DNA from: an uncultured Methylobacter sp.
GTDB taxonomy: Bacteria > Pseudomonadota > Gammaproteobacteria > Methylococcales > Methylomonadaceae
Reading direction: 5' to 3'
Length of the DNA stretch: 6,785 nucleotides
NCBI GenBank assembly: GCA_903831545.1
Contig: CAIKYI010000296.1
Coordinates: forward strand, 1-6,785
Part shown: piece after piece, positions 1 to 6,785 of the stretch
Layout of the letters: every line of letters begins with the position of its first letter
How positions within the stretch are numbered: the stretch's first letter is position 1
Made by a program: the position numbers and the translations under genes
Notes under the pieces: generated by a model
Told to the model about the DNA's origin: nothing
What the model saw: the letters and a program-made list of their open reading frames with translations, nothing else
Databases searched by the model: none

Positions 1-716
1 GCTGCTTTGCGTGCCGCATCATTGGCCTGAATCTGCCAACGTTGTTCGCCGTTTTCGATGACGCCTTTCGGGCGGGTATTATTAGTCTGGGTAATCGTAT
101 TTCTGACTTCTTCCAGACCGATACCATATTTGTTTAAAGCGTTGGGATTTAGCTCGACACGTACCGCCGGTAAAGCCGCGCCGCCAATCTGGACTTGGCC
201 GATACCGGGGATCTGCGCAATTTTCTGCGCCAGAATGGTCGAGGCCACATCGTACATCTGTCCCCGACTTTGGCTTTCCGAGGTTAATGCCAGTATTAAA
301 ATAGGCGAATCGCCCGGATTATCCCGTCGGTAACTGGGACGATTGGGCATGCTGGTCGGCAACAAGCCGGCAGCGGCATTAATTGCGGCCTGCACGTCAC
401 GGCAAGCGCCATTGATATCGCGTTTTAGATCAAACTGCAATGTAATCTGCGAAGAGCCCAGCGAACTGCTGGAGGTCATTTCAGTAATGCCGGCAATCCG
501 TCCCAAGGCCCGCTCCAGCGGGGTGGCAACGGTAGCCGCCATGGTTTCTGCGCTGGCGCCGGGTAACTGGGCCTGAACACTGACCGTCGGAAAGTCTACC
601 TGCGGCAATGATGACACCGGAAGGTTTAAAAATGCCAGTACGCCTACCAGAGCGATAGCCAGCGTCATTAAACTGGTGGCGACTGGCCGGTAAATAAACA
701 GCGCCGACAGATTCAT
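1..716 (-). CDS. mdtC: RND efflux pump inner-membrane subunit, MdtC-like (3' part outside window)
   Basis: This is the second RND (resistance-nodulation-division) proton-driven transporter subunit of a tripartite efflux system, sited in the inner membrane with large periplasmic porter loops. The visible 238 codons begin with ATG at 716-714 and stay open to the window edge. The N-terminus ([16 protein letters not shown]) and the first membrane helix (about residues 10-30) are typical RND. They are followed by LPQVDFP (37-43), LPGAS (51-55), ATPLER (64-69) and TSSSSLGS (81-88). From memory this matches E. coli MdtC more closely than MdtB: SSSSLGS where MdtB proteins have S.SSGGAS, and DINGA near residue 100. 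The N-terminal porter half (PN1 and part of PN2) is covered; the proton-relay helices lie beyond the edge. The ATG shares one base with the mdtB stop (TAATG) and has no strong Shine-Dalgarno, suggesting translational coupling. The family is certain, and the C rather than B assignment is likely. Pseudomonas MuxC is the alternative name. Confidence 0.93.
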   Translation of the reverse strand, partial: MNLSALFIYRPVATSLMTLAIALVGVLAFLNLPVSSLPQVDFPTVSVQAQLPGASAETMAATVATPLERALGRIAGITEMTSSSSLGSSQITLQFDLKRDINGACRDVQAAINAAAGLLPTSMPNRPSYRRDNPGDSPILILALTSESQSRGQMYDVASTILAQKIAQIPGIGQVQIGGAALPAVRVELNPNALNKYGIGLEEVRNTITQTNNTRPKGVIENGEQRWQIQANDAARKA

Positions 717-3700
717 TACAAATCCACGTCGTTTTCAGCCGTTTCAGAGGGGTTAAGTTTTAACCAGGCAACACTGCGTCGGGCAAGACTGTCCATCCAT
801 AAATAAATGACCGGCGTGGTGTACAAGGTCAATAACTGACTGACCAGCAAGCCGCCGACCATGGTAATGCCCAAAGGATGACGCAGTTCCGAACCGACGC
901 CACTGCCCAGCATTAGCGGTAAGGCACCCAGCAAAGCCGACAAGGTGGTCATAATAATTGGTCGAAAACGTAGCAAACAGGCCTGGTAAATCGCCTCTTC
1001 CGGTGCCAAGCCCTGTTTTCGCTCGGCTTCCAGCGCGAAGTCTATCATCATGATCGCGTTCTTTTTAACAATACCGATCAATAAAATAATGCCGATAATG
1101 CCGATAATTCCAAGATCGCCACCGGCAATCATTAACGCCAATAACGCCCCGACGCCGGCTGAAGGTAACGTCGATAAAATGGTAATGGGATGAATATAAC
1201 TTTCGTACAAAACCCCAAGCACAATATAAACAGTGATGATGGCGGCCAGAATCAGCCAGAGCGTGTTGTCCAGAGACGCTTTAAAGGCCAGAGCCGCGCC
1301 CTGATAACTGGTGCGAATGCTTAGCGGCAGATTAATTTCCTGTTTAACGCGGTCGATGGTTTTGACTGCATCGCCCAAAGCTACGCCAGGCGCCAGATTA
1401 AACGATAAAGTCGCCACCGGAAACTGATCCAGATGATTGATGGACAAAGGGGTGGGCCGTTCCGATATTTGGGCTATCGCTGACAAAGGCACCTGAGTGC
1501 CGTTACTCGAAGGAATACGCAAATCATTCAGTGTTTCCGGAGTGCTCTGCGAGGCAGGATCAATTTCAAGCACCACCCGATACTGATTGGACTGGGTAAA
1601 AATAGTCGACACCAGCCGTTGCCCGTAAGCACTGTATAGCGTGTTATCGACTGCGGCAGTAGTAATGCCAAGGCGGCTGGCGGTGCTACGATCGATATTG
1701 ACATAAACTTGCCGACCCTGATCCTGAACGTCGCTGGCCACATCGCTAAACTCGGGTAAACCGGACAACTGTTCGACGATTCGCTGCGTCCAAAGGTTAA
1801 GCTCAGCGGCATCAGGCGTTTCCAGGGTAAACTGGTATTGAGTGCGACTGACCCTGTTTTCCATGGTCAAATCCTGAACCGGCTGCAAATACAGGGTTAC
1901 GCCGGGCAATTCAGCGAGCTTGGGTTTCAATCTGGCAATGACCTGAGTTGCGCTGACCGATCGTTCGGCATGAGGTTTCAGATTAATCAGAAAGCGACCG
2001 CTGTTGGGCGTCGTGTTTACGCCATCTACACCGATAAACGACGACAGACTTTCGACAGCCGGATCTTCAAGAATCAGCTTGCCCAGTTTTTGCTGATAGT
2101 CGCCCATTGCCGAAAACGACACATTCTGCGGTGCTTCGGAAATCCCCTGAATGGTACCGGTATCCTGTATCGGAAAAAATCCCTTGGGAATAAAAATATA
2201 AAGCGCCACGGTCAGCGCTATGGTGGCGAAAAAAACCAACATGGTCAGGACTTGTCGCTGCAACACCCATTGAAGGCTGCGGCCGTAACCGGCTATCAAT
2301 TTGTCAAACCAGGCATCGGAGTTACTGGTTTCATCGTGGTTATGGATGGCGCCCTGCCGCAAGAGCTTGGCGCACATCATGGGAGTCAAGGTTAAGGAAA
2401 CGACAGCGGAAATAAGAATGGCCACCGCCAAGGTGATGGCAAATTCCCGAAACAAGCGTCCGACCACGTCGCTCATGAATAACAACGGAATCAGCACCGC
2501 AACCAGCGAAAAGGTCAGCGAGATGATAGTAAAACCGATTTGTTCCGAACCTTTAAGCGCGGCTTTTAACGGCGGCTCGCCTCGTTCGATATAGCGGGAA
2601 ATGTTCTCGATAACCACAATCGCGTCGTCGACCACAAAGCCTGTTGCGATGGTTAGCGCCATTAGCGTTAAATTGTTGATGCTAAAACCGGCCAGATACA
2701 TCACCGCAAAAGTGCCAACTAAAGACAGCGGCACCGCAACCCCCGGTATGATGGTAGCCGGTACATTGCGCAGGAACAGAAAAATCACCATCACCACCAG
2801 CGCTACCGCCAGCAGCAATTCAAACTGTACATCATGTATCGAGGCGCGGATGGTCACGGTACGGTCGGTCAGCGGCAACACTTCAACACTAAGCGGCAAA
2901 GATGCCTGTAATTTCGGCAGCAAGGCTTTGATGCTATCAACGACTTCCAGTACATTCGCGCCAGGCTGACGCTGGATATTGACGATTACCGCCGACTTAT
3001 CATTGGCCCAGGCCGCAAGCCGCACGTTTTCTGCGCCATCCAGCACTTGAGCGACATCCGACAGTCGCACTGGGCCACCATTGCGGTAGGCGACCAGCAC
3101 ATTGCGGTATTCTGCGGCTGAACGCAGTTGGTCGTTACTGTCAATAATCGCCGAGCGCATTGGGCCGCTGAACATACCCTTGGGTTGATTGACATTGGCG
3201 GCCGCGATTACGCTGCGTACGTCTTCCAGACTCAGGCCGTAAGCGGCAAGTGCCTTGTGATTAACCTGAATCCTTACCGCTGGCCGCTGGCCGCCACTGA
3301 TACTGACCAGACCCACGCCGGGCACCTGGGCTATTTTCTGTGCCAGGCGGGTATCGACCAGATCTTCGACCTTAAACAAGGGCAAGCCTTGAGCGCTGAT
3401 CGCCAGCGTCATGATCGGCGTATCAGCCGGATTGACCTTGCTGTAAATCGGGGCTTGCGGCAAATCGTTGGGCAAAAAGTTGTTTGCTGCGTTAATCGCC
3501 GCTTGCACGGTTTGTTCGGCAATATCCAAATCCAGCGTTAAATTAAATTGCAGGGTAATGACCGACGCGCCGCCCGAGCTGACCGAGGACATCTGGGTCA
3601 GACCGGGCATTTGTCCAAACTGACGTTCCAGCGGTGCCGTAATAACCGAGGTTACGACTTCCGGACTGGCGCCAGGATACAAGGTCACTACTTGTAAGGT

Positions 3701-3859
3701 AGGATAATCGACCTGCGGCAGTGCCGACACCGGCAGCAGCCGGTAGGCTAAAATACCCAGCAACAGCAATGCCACCATCAGCAGCGAGGTCGCCACCGGT
3801 CGAAGAATAAACAGTCGGGACGGGTTAAAAACCGCCTTTGTAGCCGGGGAGCTTGACAT
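716..3859 (-). CDS. mdtB: RND efflux pump inner-membrane subunit, MdtB-like (complete)
   Basis: This is a complete RND-family multidrug exporter subunit of 1047 residues, close to the roughly 1040 of E. coli MdtB. In E. coli, MdtB and MdtC form a mixed trimer that exports bile salts and novobiocin-type compounds using the proton gradient. The first membrane helix is at about 19-39, followed by the porter motifs LPQVDYP (47-53), YPGASPE (61-67) and [10 protein letters not shown] (75-84). A block of membrane helices spans about 345-500. It includes the proton-relay pair D411-D412 in [17 protein letters not shown], and the matching lysine K933 lies in [14 protein letters not shown] (929-942). 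The second porter/docking half is at about 560-865 and the final helices at about 866-1025. All residues expected for an active pump are present. The ATG at 3859-3857 lies 2 nt after the mdtA stop without a clear ribosome-binding site, so translation is probably coupled. Pseudomonas MuxB is the equivalent. Confidence 0.97.
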   Translation of the reverse strand: MSSSPATKAVFNPSRLFILRPVATSLLMVALLLLGILAYRLLPVSALPQVDYPTLQVVTLYPGASPEVVTSVITAPLERQFGQMPGLTQMSSVSSGGASVITLQFNLTLDLDIAEQTVQAAINAANNFLPNDLPQAPIYSKVNPADTPIMTLAISAQGLPLFKVEDLVDTRLAQKIAQVPGVGLVSISGGQRPAVRIQVNHKALAAYGLSLEDVRSVIAAANVNQPKGMFSGPMRSAIIDSNDQLRSAAEYRNVLVAYRNGGPVRLSDVAQVLDGAENVRLAAWANDKSAVIVNIQRQPGANVLEVVDSIKALLPKLQASLPLSVEVLPLTDRTVTIRASIHDVQFELLLAVALVVMVIFLFLRNVPATIIPGVAVPLSLVGTFAVMYLAGFSINNLTLMALTIATGFVVDDAIVVIENISRYIERGEPPLKAALKGSEQIGFTIISLTFSLVAVLIPLLFMSDVVGRLFREFAITLAVAILISAVVSLTLTPMMCAKLLRQGAIHNHDETSNSDAWFDKLIAGYGRSLQWVLQRQVLTMLVFFATIALTVALYIFIPKGFFPIQDTGTIQGISEAPQNVSFSAMGDYQQKLGKLILEDPAVESLSSFIGVDGVNTTPNSGRFLINLKPHAERSVSATQVIARLKPKLAELPGVTLYLQPVQDLTMENRVSRTQYQFTLETPDAAELNLWTQRIVEQLSGLPEFSDVASDVQDQGRQVYVNIDRSTASRLGITTAAVDNTLYSAYGQRLVSTIFTQSNQYRVVLEIDPASQSTPETLNDLRIPSSNGTQVPLSAIAQISERPTPLSINHLDQFPVATLSFNLAPGVALGDAVKTIDRVKQEINLPLSIRTSYQGAALAFKASLDNTLWLILAAIITVYIVLGVLYESYIHPITILSTLPSAGVGALLALMIAGGDLGIIGIIGIILLIGIVKKNAIMMIDFALEAERKQGLAPEEAIYQACLLRFRPIIMTTLSALLGALPLMLGSGVGSELRHPLGITMVGGLLVSQLLTLYTTPVIYLWMDSLARRSVAWLKLNPSETAENDVDL

Positions 3860-3861
3860 AA

Positions 3862-5139
3862 TCAGCGCCGATCCCGCTTGCGACCCTTGGCTTCAGTTTT
3901 GGTTTGCAGCTCGGGAACTGCGTCCACGGACTTGCCGTCTTGTTGGGCAATATCAACCTGACTGCCTTCATGAAGCCGGTCGGTACCTTCAACCACCACC
4001 ACTTCATCGGCCGCCAGATTAGTCTGTACTACCACCTGATTGGCATCGGTCGGCCCCAGTGTGATACGGCGCAACTCTATGGTTTTATCCTGTTTGACCA
4101 CGTAAACAAAAGTGCCCTGGACATCATGTTGAATGGCGGCACTGGACACCAGAGTCACATCGTGCAACGTGTTTTGGTGCATTTTGACATTGACAAACTG
4201 ATTGGCGAACAGCGTGTGCTCGACATTTTCAAATTGCGCTTTCAGCTTGAGCGTTCCGGTGCTGGCGTCTATCTGGTTGTCCAGCGCCAGCAATTTACCC
4301 TCGGCCAGCTTTATTTTTCCGGCGCGATCATAGGCCGACACGCTAACCGGTTCGTTGCTACGCCAGCGTTTTATCACCGCTTGCACCTGGTCTTCGGGCA
4401 GGGAAAACACCACGCTGATCGGCTGAAGCTGGGTGATGACCATCAGGCCATTGGCATCACTGGCGTGGACGATGTTACCCTGATCAATCTGGCGCAAACC
4501 AACCCGTCCTGCAATCGGCGCGGTCAATCTCGCATAATCCAGTTGCAGCTTGGCGGTATTGACCTGGGCTTTATCCATTTCCACAACCCCTTGATATTGT
4601 TTGACCTGGGATTCCTGGGTCAAAGTTTGTTGCGCCGAAATCGAATCTTGCTCCAGCAAGGTCTGGTAACGGGCGCGATCGATTTGCGCATTTTTTAGCA
4701 AGGCCTCATCGCGCAGCAACTGGCCTTCCGCTTGCTGTAACTGGATTTTAAAGGGTCGCGGATCGATTTCCGCCAGCAGATCACCGGCTTTGACCATCTG
4801 GCCTTCGTTGAAAGTCACGGATATCAGTTCGCCGTCAACCCTGGGCTTAACGGTCACGGTACGCAAGGCAGTTACGGTTCCCAAACCGTCCAGGTACACG
4901 GCAAAATCACCTTTACGGGTCGTTTCTGTGGCAACCACCACCGGTGCGTCAGTGTCGTCGTGTTTTTTACGCTTGCCTTCGCCAGCACTGAATCTGGTTG
5001 TCGAATTTATCGATGAAGGTTGTTGCTGATAATAAAAACCTGCGGCACAAACTGCCACCAATAACAGCAAGCCGAATACGATAAAAATCCGACGTCGATT
5101 TGCGGGAGGAAGAGATTCGGGACGATGATCTTGGCTCAT
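3862..5139 (-). CDS. mdtA: RND efflux periplasmic adaptor (membrane fusion protein), MdtA-like
   Basis: This is the periplasmic adaptor (HlyD/membrane fusion family) that joins the RND pump to an outer-membrane channel. It has 425 residues against about 415 for E. coli MdtA. A short cytoplasmic N-terminus with an RRR stretch precedes one hydrophobic segment at about 18-36. The cysteine at 31 is preceded by A-V, not a proper lipobox, so the protein is probably anchored by an uncleaved helix. The following linker is highly charged ([10 protein letters not shown], 54-63). The lipoyl half-motifs flank the hairpin: [22 protein letters not shown] (101-122) and [18 protein letters not shown] (205-222). 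The helical hairpin is at about 130-200. The beta-barrel region contains the family signature [20 protein letters not shown] (284-303). The tail is basic (KGRKRDRR). The gene starts 9 nt after the tetR stop and ends 2 nt before mdtB. The start has no obvious Shine-Dalgarno, but the ATG immediately precedes the hydrophobic anchor as expected. Confidence 0.95.
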   Translation of the reverse strand: MSQDHRPESLPPANRRRIFIVFGLLLLVAVCAAGFYYQQQPSSINSTTRFSAGEGKRKKHDDTDAPVVVATETTRKGDFAVYLDGLGTVTALRTVTVKPRVDGELISVTFNEGQMVKAGDLLAEIDPRPFKIQLQQAEGQLLRDEALLKNAQIDRARYQTLLEQDSISAQQTLTQESQVKQYQGVVEMDKAQVNTAKLQLDYARLTAPIAGRVGLRQIDQGNIVHASDANGLMVITQLQPISVVFSLPEDQVQAVIKRWRSNEPVSVSAYDRAGKIKLAEGKLLALDNQIDASTGTLKLKAQFENVEHTLFANQFVNVKMHQNTLHDVTLVSSAAIQHDVQGTFVYVVKQDKTIELRRITLGPTDANQVVVQTNLAADEVVVVEGTDRLHEGSQVDIAQQDGKSVDAVPELQTKTEAKGRKRDRR

Positions 5140-5148
5140 ACGAATTAC

Positions 5149-5793
5149 TTACTTAAGAGTTTGAGAGCGAATGCTCTGAATTCCGGCCAGCGAAAATTGC
5201 ACGACATGTTCGGCAAACGCCTTAATATCGCTTAAATCGCTGGCAGGATTAAAATTAGGTCGGACGCTTTTTATATGCTTTATGCGCAGCAGTTGAAAAC
5301 ATTGCCCCATGATGCTGGCATGGCAATATTGAATCTGCTGTTCGCTGGCAGTCGGTCCCAGACATTCTTTTAGTAAAGCCATCATTAGCAGGCGCTGTGG
5401 ATTTATTTCCTTTTCAAGAATATCCGCCAGCAACCGGGTGGGTTGCGCCATTTCTTTGTTAATTATCATAATTGAATGGGAGTTATCGTCTGCCAGACGA
5501 TTGATAATCGCTTTAATCCGTCCAGCCAGTTTTTGTTCTGCCGTCGCATCAGCCGACAAACCGGCATCGGCAGGATACAACAGTAGTTCGCGGTTAAACG
5601 CAAAGCGCCAGGCTTCAAGATAAAGTGTTTCCTTGTCCCGAAAATGATAATTAACCGAAGCAATGTTGGCTTTTGCCTGAGCGCAGATTTCGGCGATGGT
5701 CGCTTCCTGAAAGCCTTTTTCGGCAAAGATTTTACTGGCTGCATTTAACAGGCGATCACGGGTTTTTTCTGATTTGGTTTTAATTTCGTTCAT
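5149..5793 (-). CDS. TetR-family repressor with CerR/CecR-type C-terminal region
   Basis: This is a 214-residue one-component transcriptional regulator. The N-terminal TetR DNA-binding domain is clear: TRDRLLNAASKIFAEKGF (11-28), then the helix-turn-helix at about 32-51 (ATIAEICAQAKANIASVNYHF) and the typical continuation RDKETLYLEAW. The C-terminal part (about 80-210), with IINKEMAQPTRLLADILEKEI (110-130) and a cluster of hydrophobic helices, resembles the DUF1956/CerR-type ligand-binding domain of E. coli CecR (YbiH). That subfamily call is by recognition, not alignment. The gene is the first of the efflux operon, 9 nt ahead of mdtA, so the regulator probably represses its own operon and is released by a pump substrate. 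The ATG at 5793-5791 is the only reasonable start: the frame upstream contains no ATG, GTG or TTG before an in-frame TAA at 5817-5815. No strong ribosome-binding site is visible in the short leader. Confidence 0.93.
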   Translation of the reverse strand: MNEIKTKSEKTRDRLLNAASKIFAEKGFQEATIAEICAQAKANIASVNYHFRDKETLYLEAWRFAFNRELLLYPADAGLSADATAEQKLAGRIKAIINRLADDNSHSIMIINKEMAQPTRLLADILEKEINPQRLLMMALLKECLGPTASEQQIQYCHASIMGQCFQLLRIKHIKSVRPNFNPASDLSDIKAFAEHVVQFSLAGIQSIRSQTLK

Positions 5794-5820
5794 GCAATCA
5801 AGTCTAAACCAGAATTATGG

Positions 5821-5829
5821 AATATACCA
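5821..5829 (-). promoter_or_regulatory. Extended -10 promoter candidate for the tetR-mdtABC operon
   Basis: Reading the minus strand, TGG at 5829-5827 is followed directly by TATATT at 5826-5821. This gives an extended -10 element (TGn plus a 5/6 match to TATAAT). There is no good -35 at 17 nt; TTGCAC (5846-5841) sits 14-15 nt upstream and is a weak alternative. Transcription would begin near 5814, giving a leader of about 20 nt before the tetR ATG. This is an inference from consensus only. Confidence 0.5.
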
Positions 5830-5830
5830 G

Positions 5831-5843
5831 ACATTTAAAATGT
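5831..5843. promoter_or_regulatory. Palindromic operator candidate for the TetR regulator
   Basis: The 13-bp sequence ACATTTAAAATGT is a perfect inverted repeat of two 6-bp arms (ACATTT / AAATGT) around one base. It lies immediately upstream of the extended -10 of the tetR operon, where a bound TetR dimer would block RNA polymerase. A further AAATGT half-site occurs at 5851-5856, 13 bp from the equivalent arm. The palindrome and position are seen directly. Binding by the neighbouring TetR protein is inferred, and the A+T-rich background makes short palindromes commoner. Confidence 0.45.
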
Positions 5844-5934
5844 GCAATTCAAATGTACGTTTTATTTTATAAGTGCCATATTTGTATATTAAGTAATTGT
5901 TTTTAAATGGGTAATTAATTTTATGGCAGGGGTT

Positions 5935-5962
5935 TTGACTTATTTTTTTTTTAAGCTAGAGT
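5935..5962 (+). promoter_or_regulatory. Sigma70-type promoter candidate for the AbiEii-like gene
   Basis: TTGACT (5935-5940, 5/6 match to TTGACA) and TAGAGT (5957-5962, 4/6 match to TATAAT) are separated by 16 bp, of which ten are an unbroken T run. Transcription would start near 5969, about 30 nt before the ATG at 6001. It is the best plus-strand promoter match I can find in the intergenic region, and it is not proven. Confidence 0.45.
5943..5952. repeat. Ten-T homopolymer run
   Basis: This is an uninterrupted run of ten T within the spacer of the candidate plus-strand promoter. No hairpin precedes it, so it does not look like a terminator. Its length is within the range where slipped-strand mispairing can change copy number. 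Confidence 0.6.
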
Positions 5963-5965
5963 TTG

Positions 5966-5979
5966 TGGCATATATGACA
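5966..5979. promoter_or_regulatory. Imperfect palindrome downstream of the plus-strand -10
   Basis: TGGCATATATGACA has a perfect 8-bp core (CATATATG, 5969-5976). After one mismatched pair, two further matching outer pairs extend the symmetry to 14 bp. It overlaps the predicted transcription start of the AbiEii-like gene, so it could be an operator for that gene. No regulator is identified. Confidence 0.3.
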
Positions 5980-5989
5980 TTTTAAAAAT
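5977..5989 (+). repeat. Degenerate copy of the operator-like sequence
   Basis: ACATTTTAAAAAT matches the minus-strand form of the 5831-5843 palindrome (ACATTTTAAATGT) at 11 of 13 positions, with the first ten identical. Its right arm is spoiled, so it is at best a half-strength site. Chance similarity in A+T-rich DNA is a real alternative. Confidence 0.25.
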
Positions 5990-6000
5990 ACGAACTAAAT

Positions 6001-6717
6001 ATGAACAATGTTTATTTGGCACAAGAAAAAATTTGGCAACAGGTTTTCGAAAATGAAGCGTTGTTAGGGTTATCAGACACACTGCTTTGTGGTGGAACTG
6101 CGTTGGCAAGATTCCATCTGCATCATAGAATTTCTTATGATCTTGATTTTTTTACTCCAATTCGCTTTGACCCTGAAGCCTTGCTAATAAAATTGGGCGC
6201 AATCGGGATACAAATCAAAGAAGCAGTGCTTGAAGACAGGCCGGATTATTGCCGGCAATTAACTGGCTTAGTCAATAACAACAATGAACCAGTCAAAATT
6301 GAATTTATCGAAGACATATATCAAGGTATGTTTGACACAATGAACGTAGCTGTGGCCAGAACAGAAGTGATAGACGGACTTTATCATAGAAAGCTACGCA
6401 CCATGTCTGGCGTGTTTACAACAGCGGGCGCTATCAAAGGTAGTCGACAAACTGCCCGAGATGCTTTTGATCTTTATGTCCTGAGCGAGTCGGTAGAACC
6501 CTTAAGCCAATTTGTTAACAGAATTAACAGTCATGGTGCCAATGTTCCAATAGAAGGATTTTGCCGTGGCATTTTAAGTATGCCGTGGCTTGATTTAATG
6601 ACTGACTTTGAGGAACTTGAAACACTTGAGCCATGGACAGACTGTCACATGCCAGAGGTCAAACGGGCTCTTGAAAAACAGGCGTTATACATACAGCATC
6701 AAGTACTGGAGATTTGA
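6001..6717 (+). CDS. AbiEii/AbiGii-type (DUF1814) nucleotidyltransferase-like protein, probable toxin
   Basis: This 238-residue protein belongs to the AbiEii/AbiGii nucleotidyltransferase superfamily. Known members are the toxins of type IV toxin-antitoxin and abortive-infection systems, and the studied MenT examples modify tRNA 3' ends with nucleotides. The active-site signature is clear: LCGGTALARFHLHHRISYDLDFF (29-51), with GGT at 31-33 and the metal-binding pair D47/D49. A third acidic strand may be VKIEFIED (98-105). The family's later basic/acidic motif appears as RQTARDAFDLYVLSE (149-163), with R153, D154 and D157. The key residues look intact. The ATG at 6001 is chosen because the only nearby upstream in-frame ATG (5974) hits TAA two codons later. 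The ribosome-binding site is weak. It is divergent from the efflux operon and visibly more A+T-rich (about 41% G+C over three lines counted by eye), which suggests an acquired accessory gene. No AbiEi-like antitoxin lies upstream. A role outside toxin-antitoxin function cannot be excluded. Confidence 0.85.
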   Translation: MNNVYLAQEKIWQQVFENEALLGLSDTLLCGGTALARFHLHHRISYDLDFFTPIRFDPEALLIKLGAIGIQIKEAVLEDRPDYCRQLTGLVNNNNEPVKIEFIEDIYQGMFDTMNVAVARTEVIDGLYHRKLRTMSGVFTTAGAIKGSRQTARDAFDLYVLSESVEPLSQFVNRINSHGANVPIEGFCRGILSMPWLDLMTDFEELETLEPWTDCHMPEVKRALEKQALYIQHQVLEI

Positions 6718-6730
6718 CGTGGAGCCGCTA

Positions 6731-6785
6731 ATGGTAAAATTATGGCAAGAAGCCCGCGTGATTGCTTTTTGGGACAGACCCAAAC
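6731..6785 (+). CDS. Start of an unidentified gene, cotranscribed with the AbiEii-like gene (truncated)
   Basis: An open frame starts with ATG at 6731, 13 nt after the preceding stop, and runs to the window edge (18 codons, MVKLWQEARVIAFWDRPK). A GGAG at 6721-6724, 6 nt before the ATG, is a good ribosome-binding site. An in-frame GTG at 6719, also with a GGAG 7 nt upstream (6708-6711), would add four residues (VEPL) and leave a 1-nt gap to the toxin-like gene. Either way the two genes form an operon. I do not recognise the peptide. By position it is the candidate antitoxin or functional partner of the AbiEii-like protein. Confidence 0.6.
   Translation, partial: MVKLWQEARVIAFWDRPK

Noticed and set aside
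58..576. Two plus-strand open frames (58-333 and 343-576)
   Set aside because: Both lie opposite the N-terminal coding region of the mdtC-like gene, whose minus-strand translation is uninterrupted and strongly RND-like.
1838..2395. 185-codon plus-strand open frame, antisense to mdtB
   Set aside because: It is fully contained in the conserved RND gene, and the low-complexity, Gln/Gly/Arg-rich translation matches nothing. It is a shadow frame.
3904..4698. 264-codon open frame on the plus strand, antisense to mdtA
   Set aside because: It lies entirely within a well-recognised adaptor gene, and its translation shows no recognisable family. It is a shadow frame.
5025..5090. Lipoprotein signal for the MdtA-like adaptor (Cys31)
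   Set aside because: The residues before the cysteine (V-A-V) lack the small residue required at -1 of a lipobox, so an uncleaved membrane anchor fits better.
5864..5894. Second minus-strand promoter with -10 TATAAA (5871-5866)
   Set aside because: The hexamer at 17-bp spacing (ACTTAA) is a poor -35, and the downstream extended -10 is a better match. It is kept only as a remote alternative.
5874..5928. 7-bp inverted repeat TGCCATA (5874-5880) and TATGGCA (5922-5928)
   Set aside because: The arms are 41 bp apart, do not extend, and do not align with either promoter. Chance is the likeliest explanation.
5941..5956. Rho-independent terminator suggested by the T run
   Set aside because: No stable G+C-rich hairpin precedes it on either strand, and it lies between divergent genes where no transcript is expected to end.

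Overview
The window reads as gammaproteobacterial chromosome. The first three reading frames resemble Escherichia coli MdtA, MdtB and MdtC (MuxABC in Pseudomonas) along their whole visible length, and G+C is moderate. An aquatic or methanotrophic gammaproteobacterium is possible, but nothing in the window fixes the genus.

Minus strand, read right to left from 5793 to 1, is one tightly packed operon. It starts with a TetR-family repressor with a CerR/CecR-type C-terminal region (5793-5149). Next come a membrane-anchored periplasmic adaptor, MdtA-like (5139-3862), an RND pump subunit, MdtB-like (3859-716), and the first 238 codons of a second RND subunit, MdtC-like (716-1, cut by the window edge). 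Junctions are 9 nt, 2 nt and a 1-nt overlap (TAATG), so co-transcription and translational coupling are likely. The expected machine is a drug/bile-salt type tripartite efflux pump with a heteromeric B/C inner-membrane trimer. The outer-membrane channel is not in view. E. coli mdtABCD is controlled by the BaeSR two-component system; here the local regulator is a TetR protein at the head of the operon.

The 207-bp divergent intergenic region (5794-6000) is very A+T-rich. It holds a plausible extended -10 promoter for the efflux operon with a perfect 6-1-6 palindrome directly upstream, a good candidate for the TetR operator. It also holds a separate plus-strand promoter candidate with a ten-T run in its spacer, an imperfect CATATATG-centred palindrome, and a degenerate second copy of the operator-like sequence close to the right-hand gene.

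Plus strand, 6001 onward, is a more A+T-rich accessory module. It begins with a 238-residue AbiEii/AbiGii-type (DUF1814) nucleotidyltransferase-like protein, which is the toxin class of type IV toxin-antitoxin/abortive infection systems. A second, unidentified reading frame starts within 1-13 nt of its stop and runs off the window. No AbiEi-type antitoxin precedes the toxin-like gene, so the partner, if any, is probably this truncated downstream gene. That module is the least explained part of the window.
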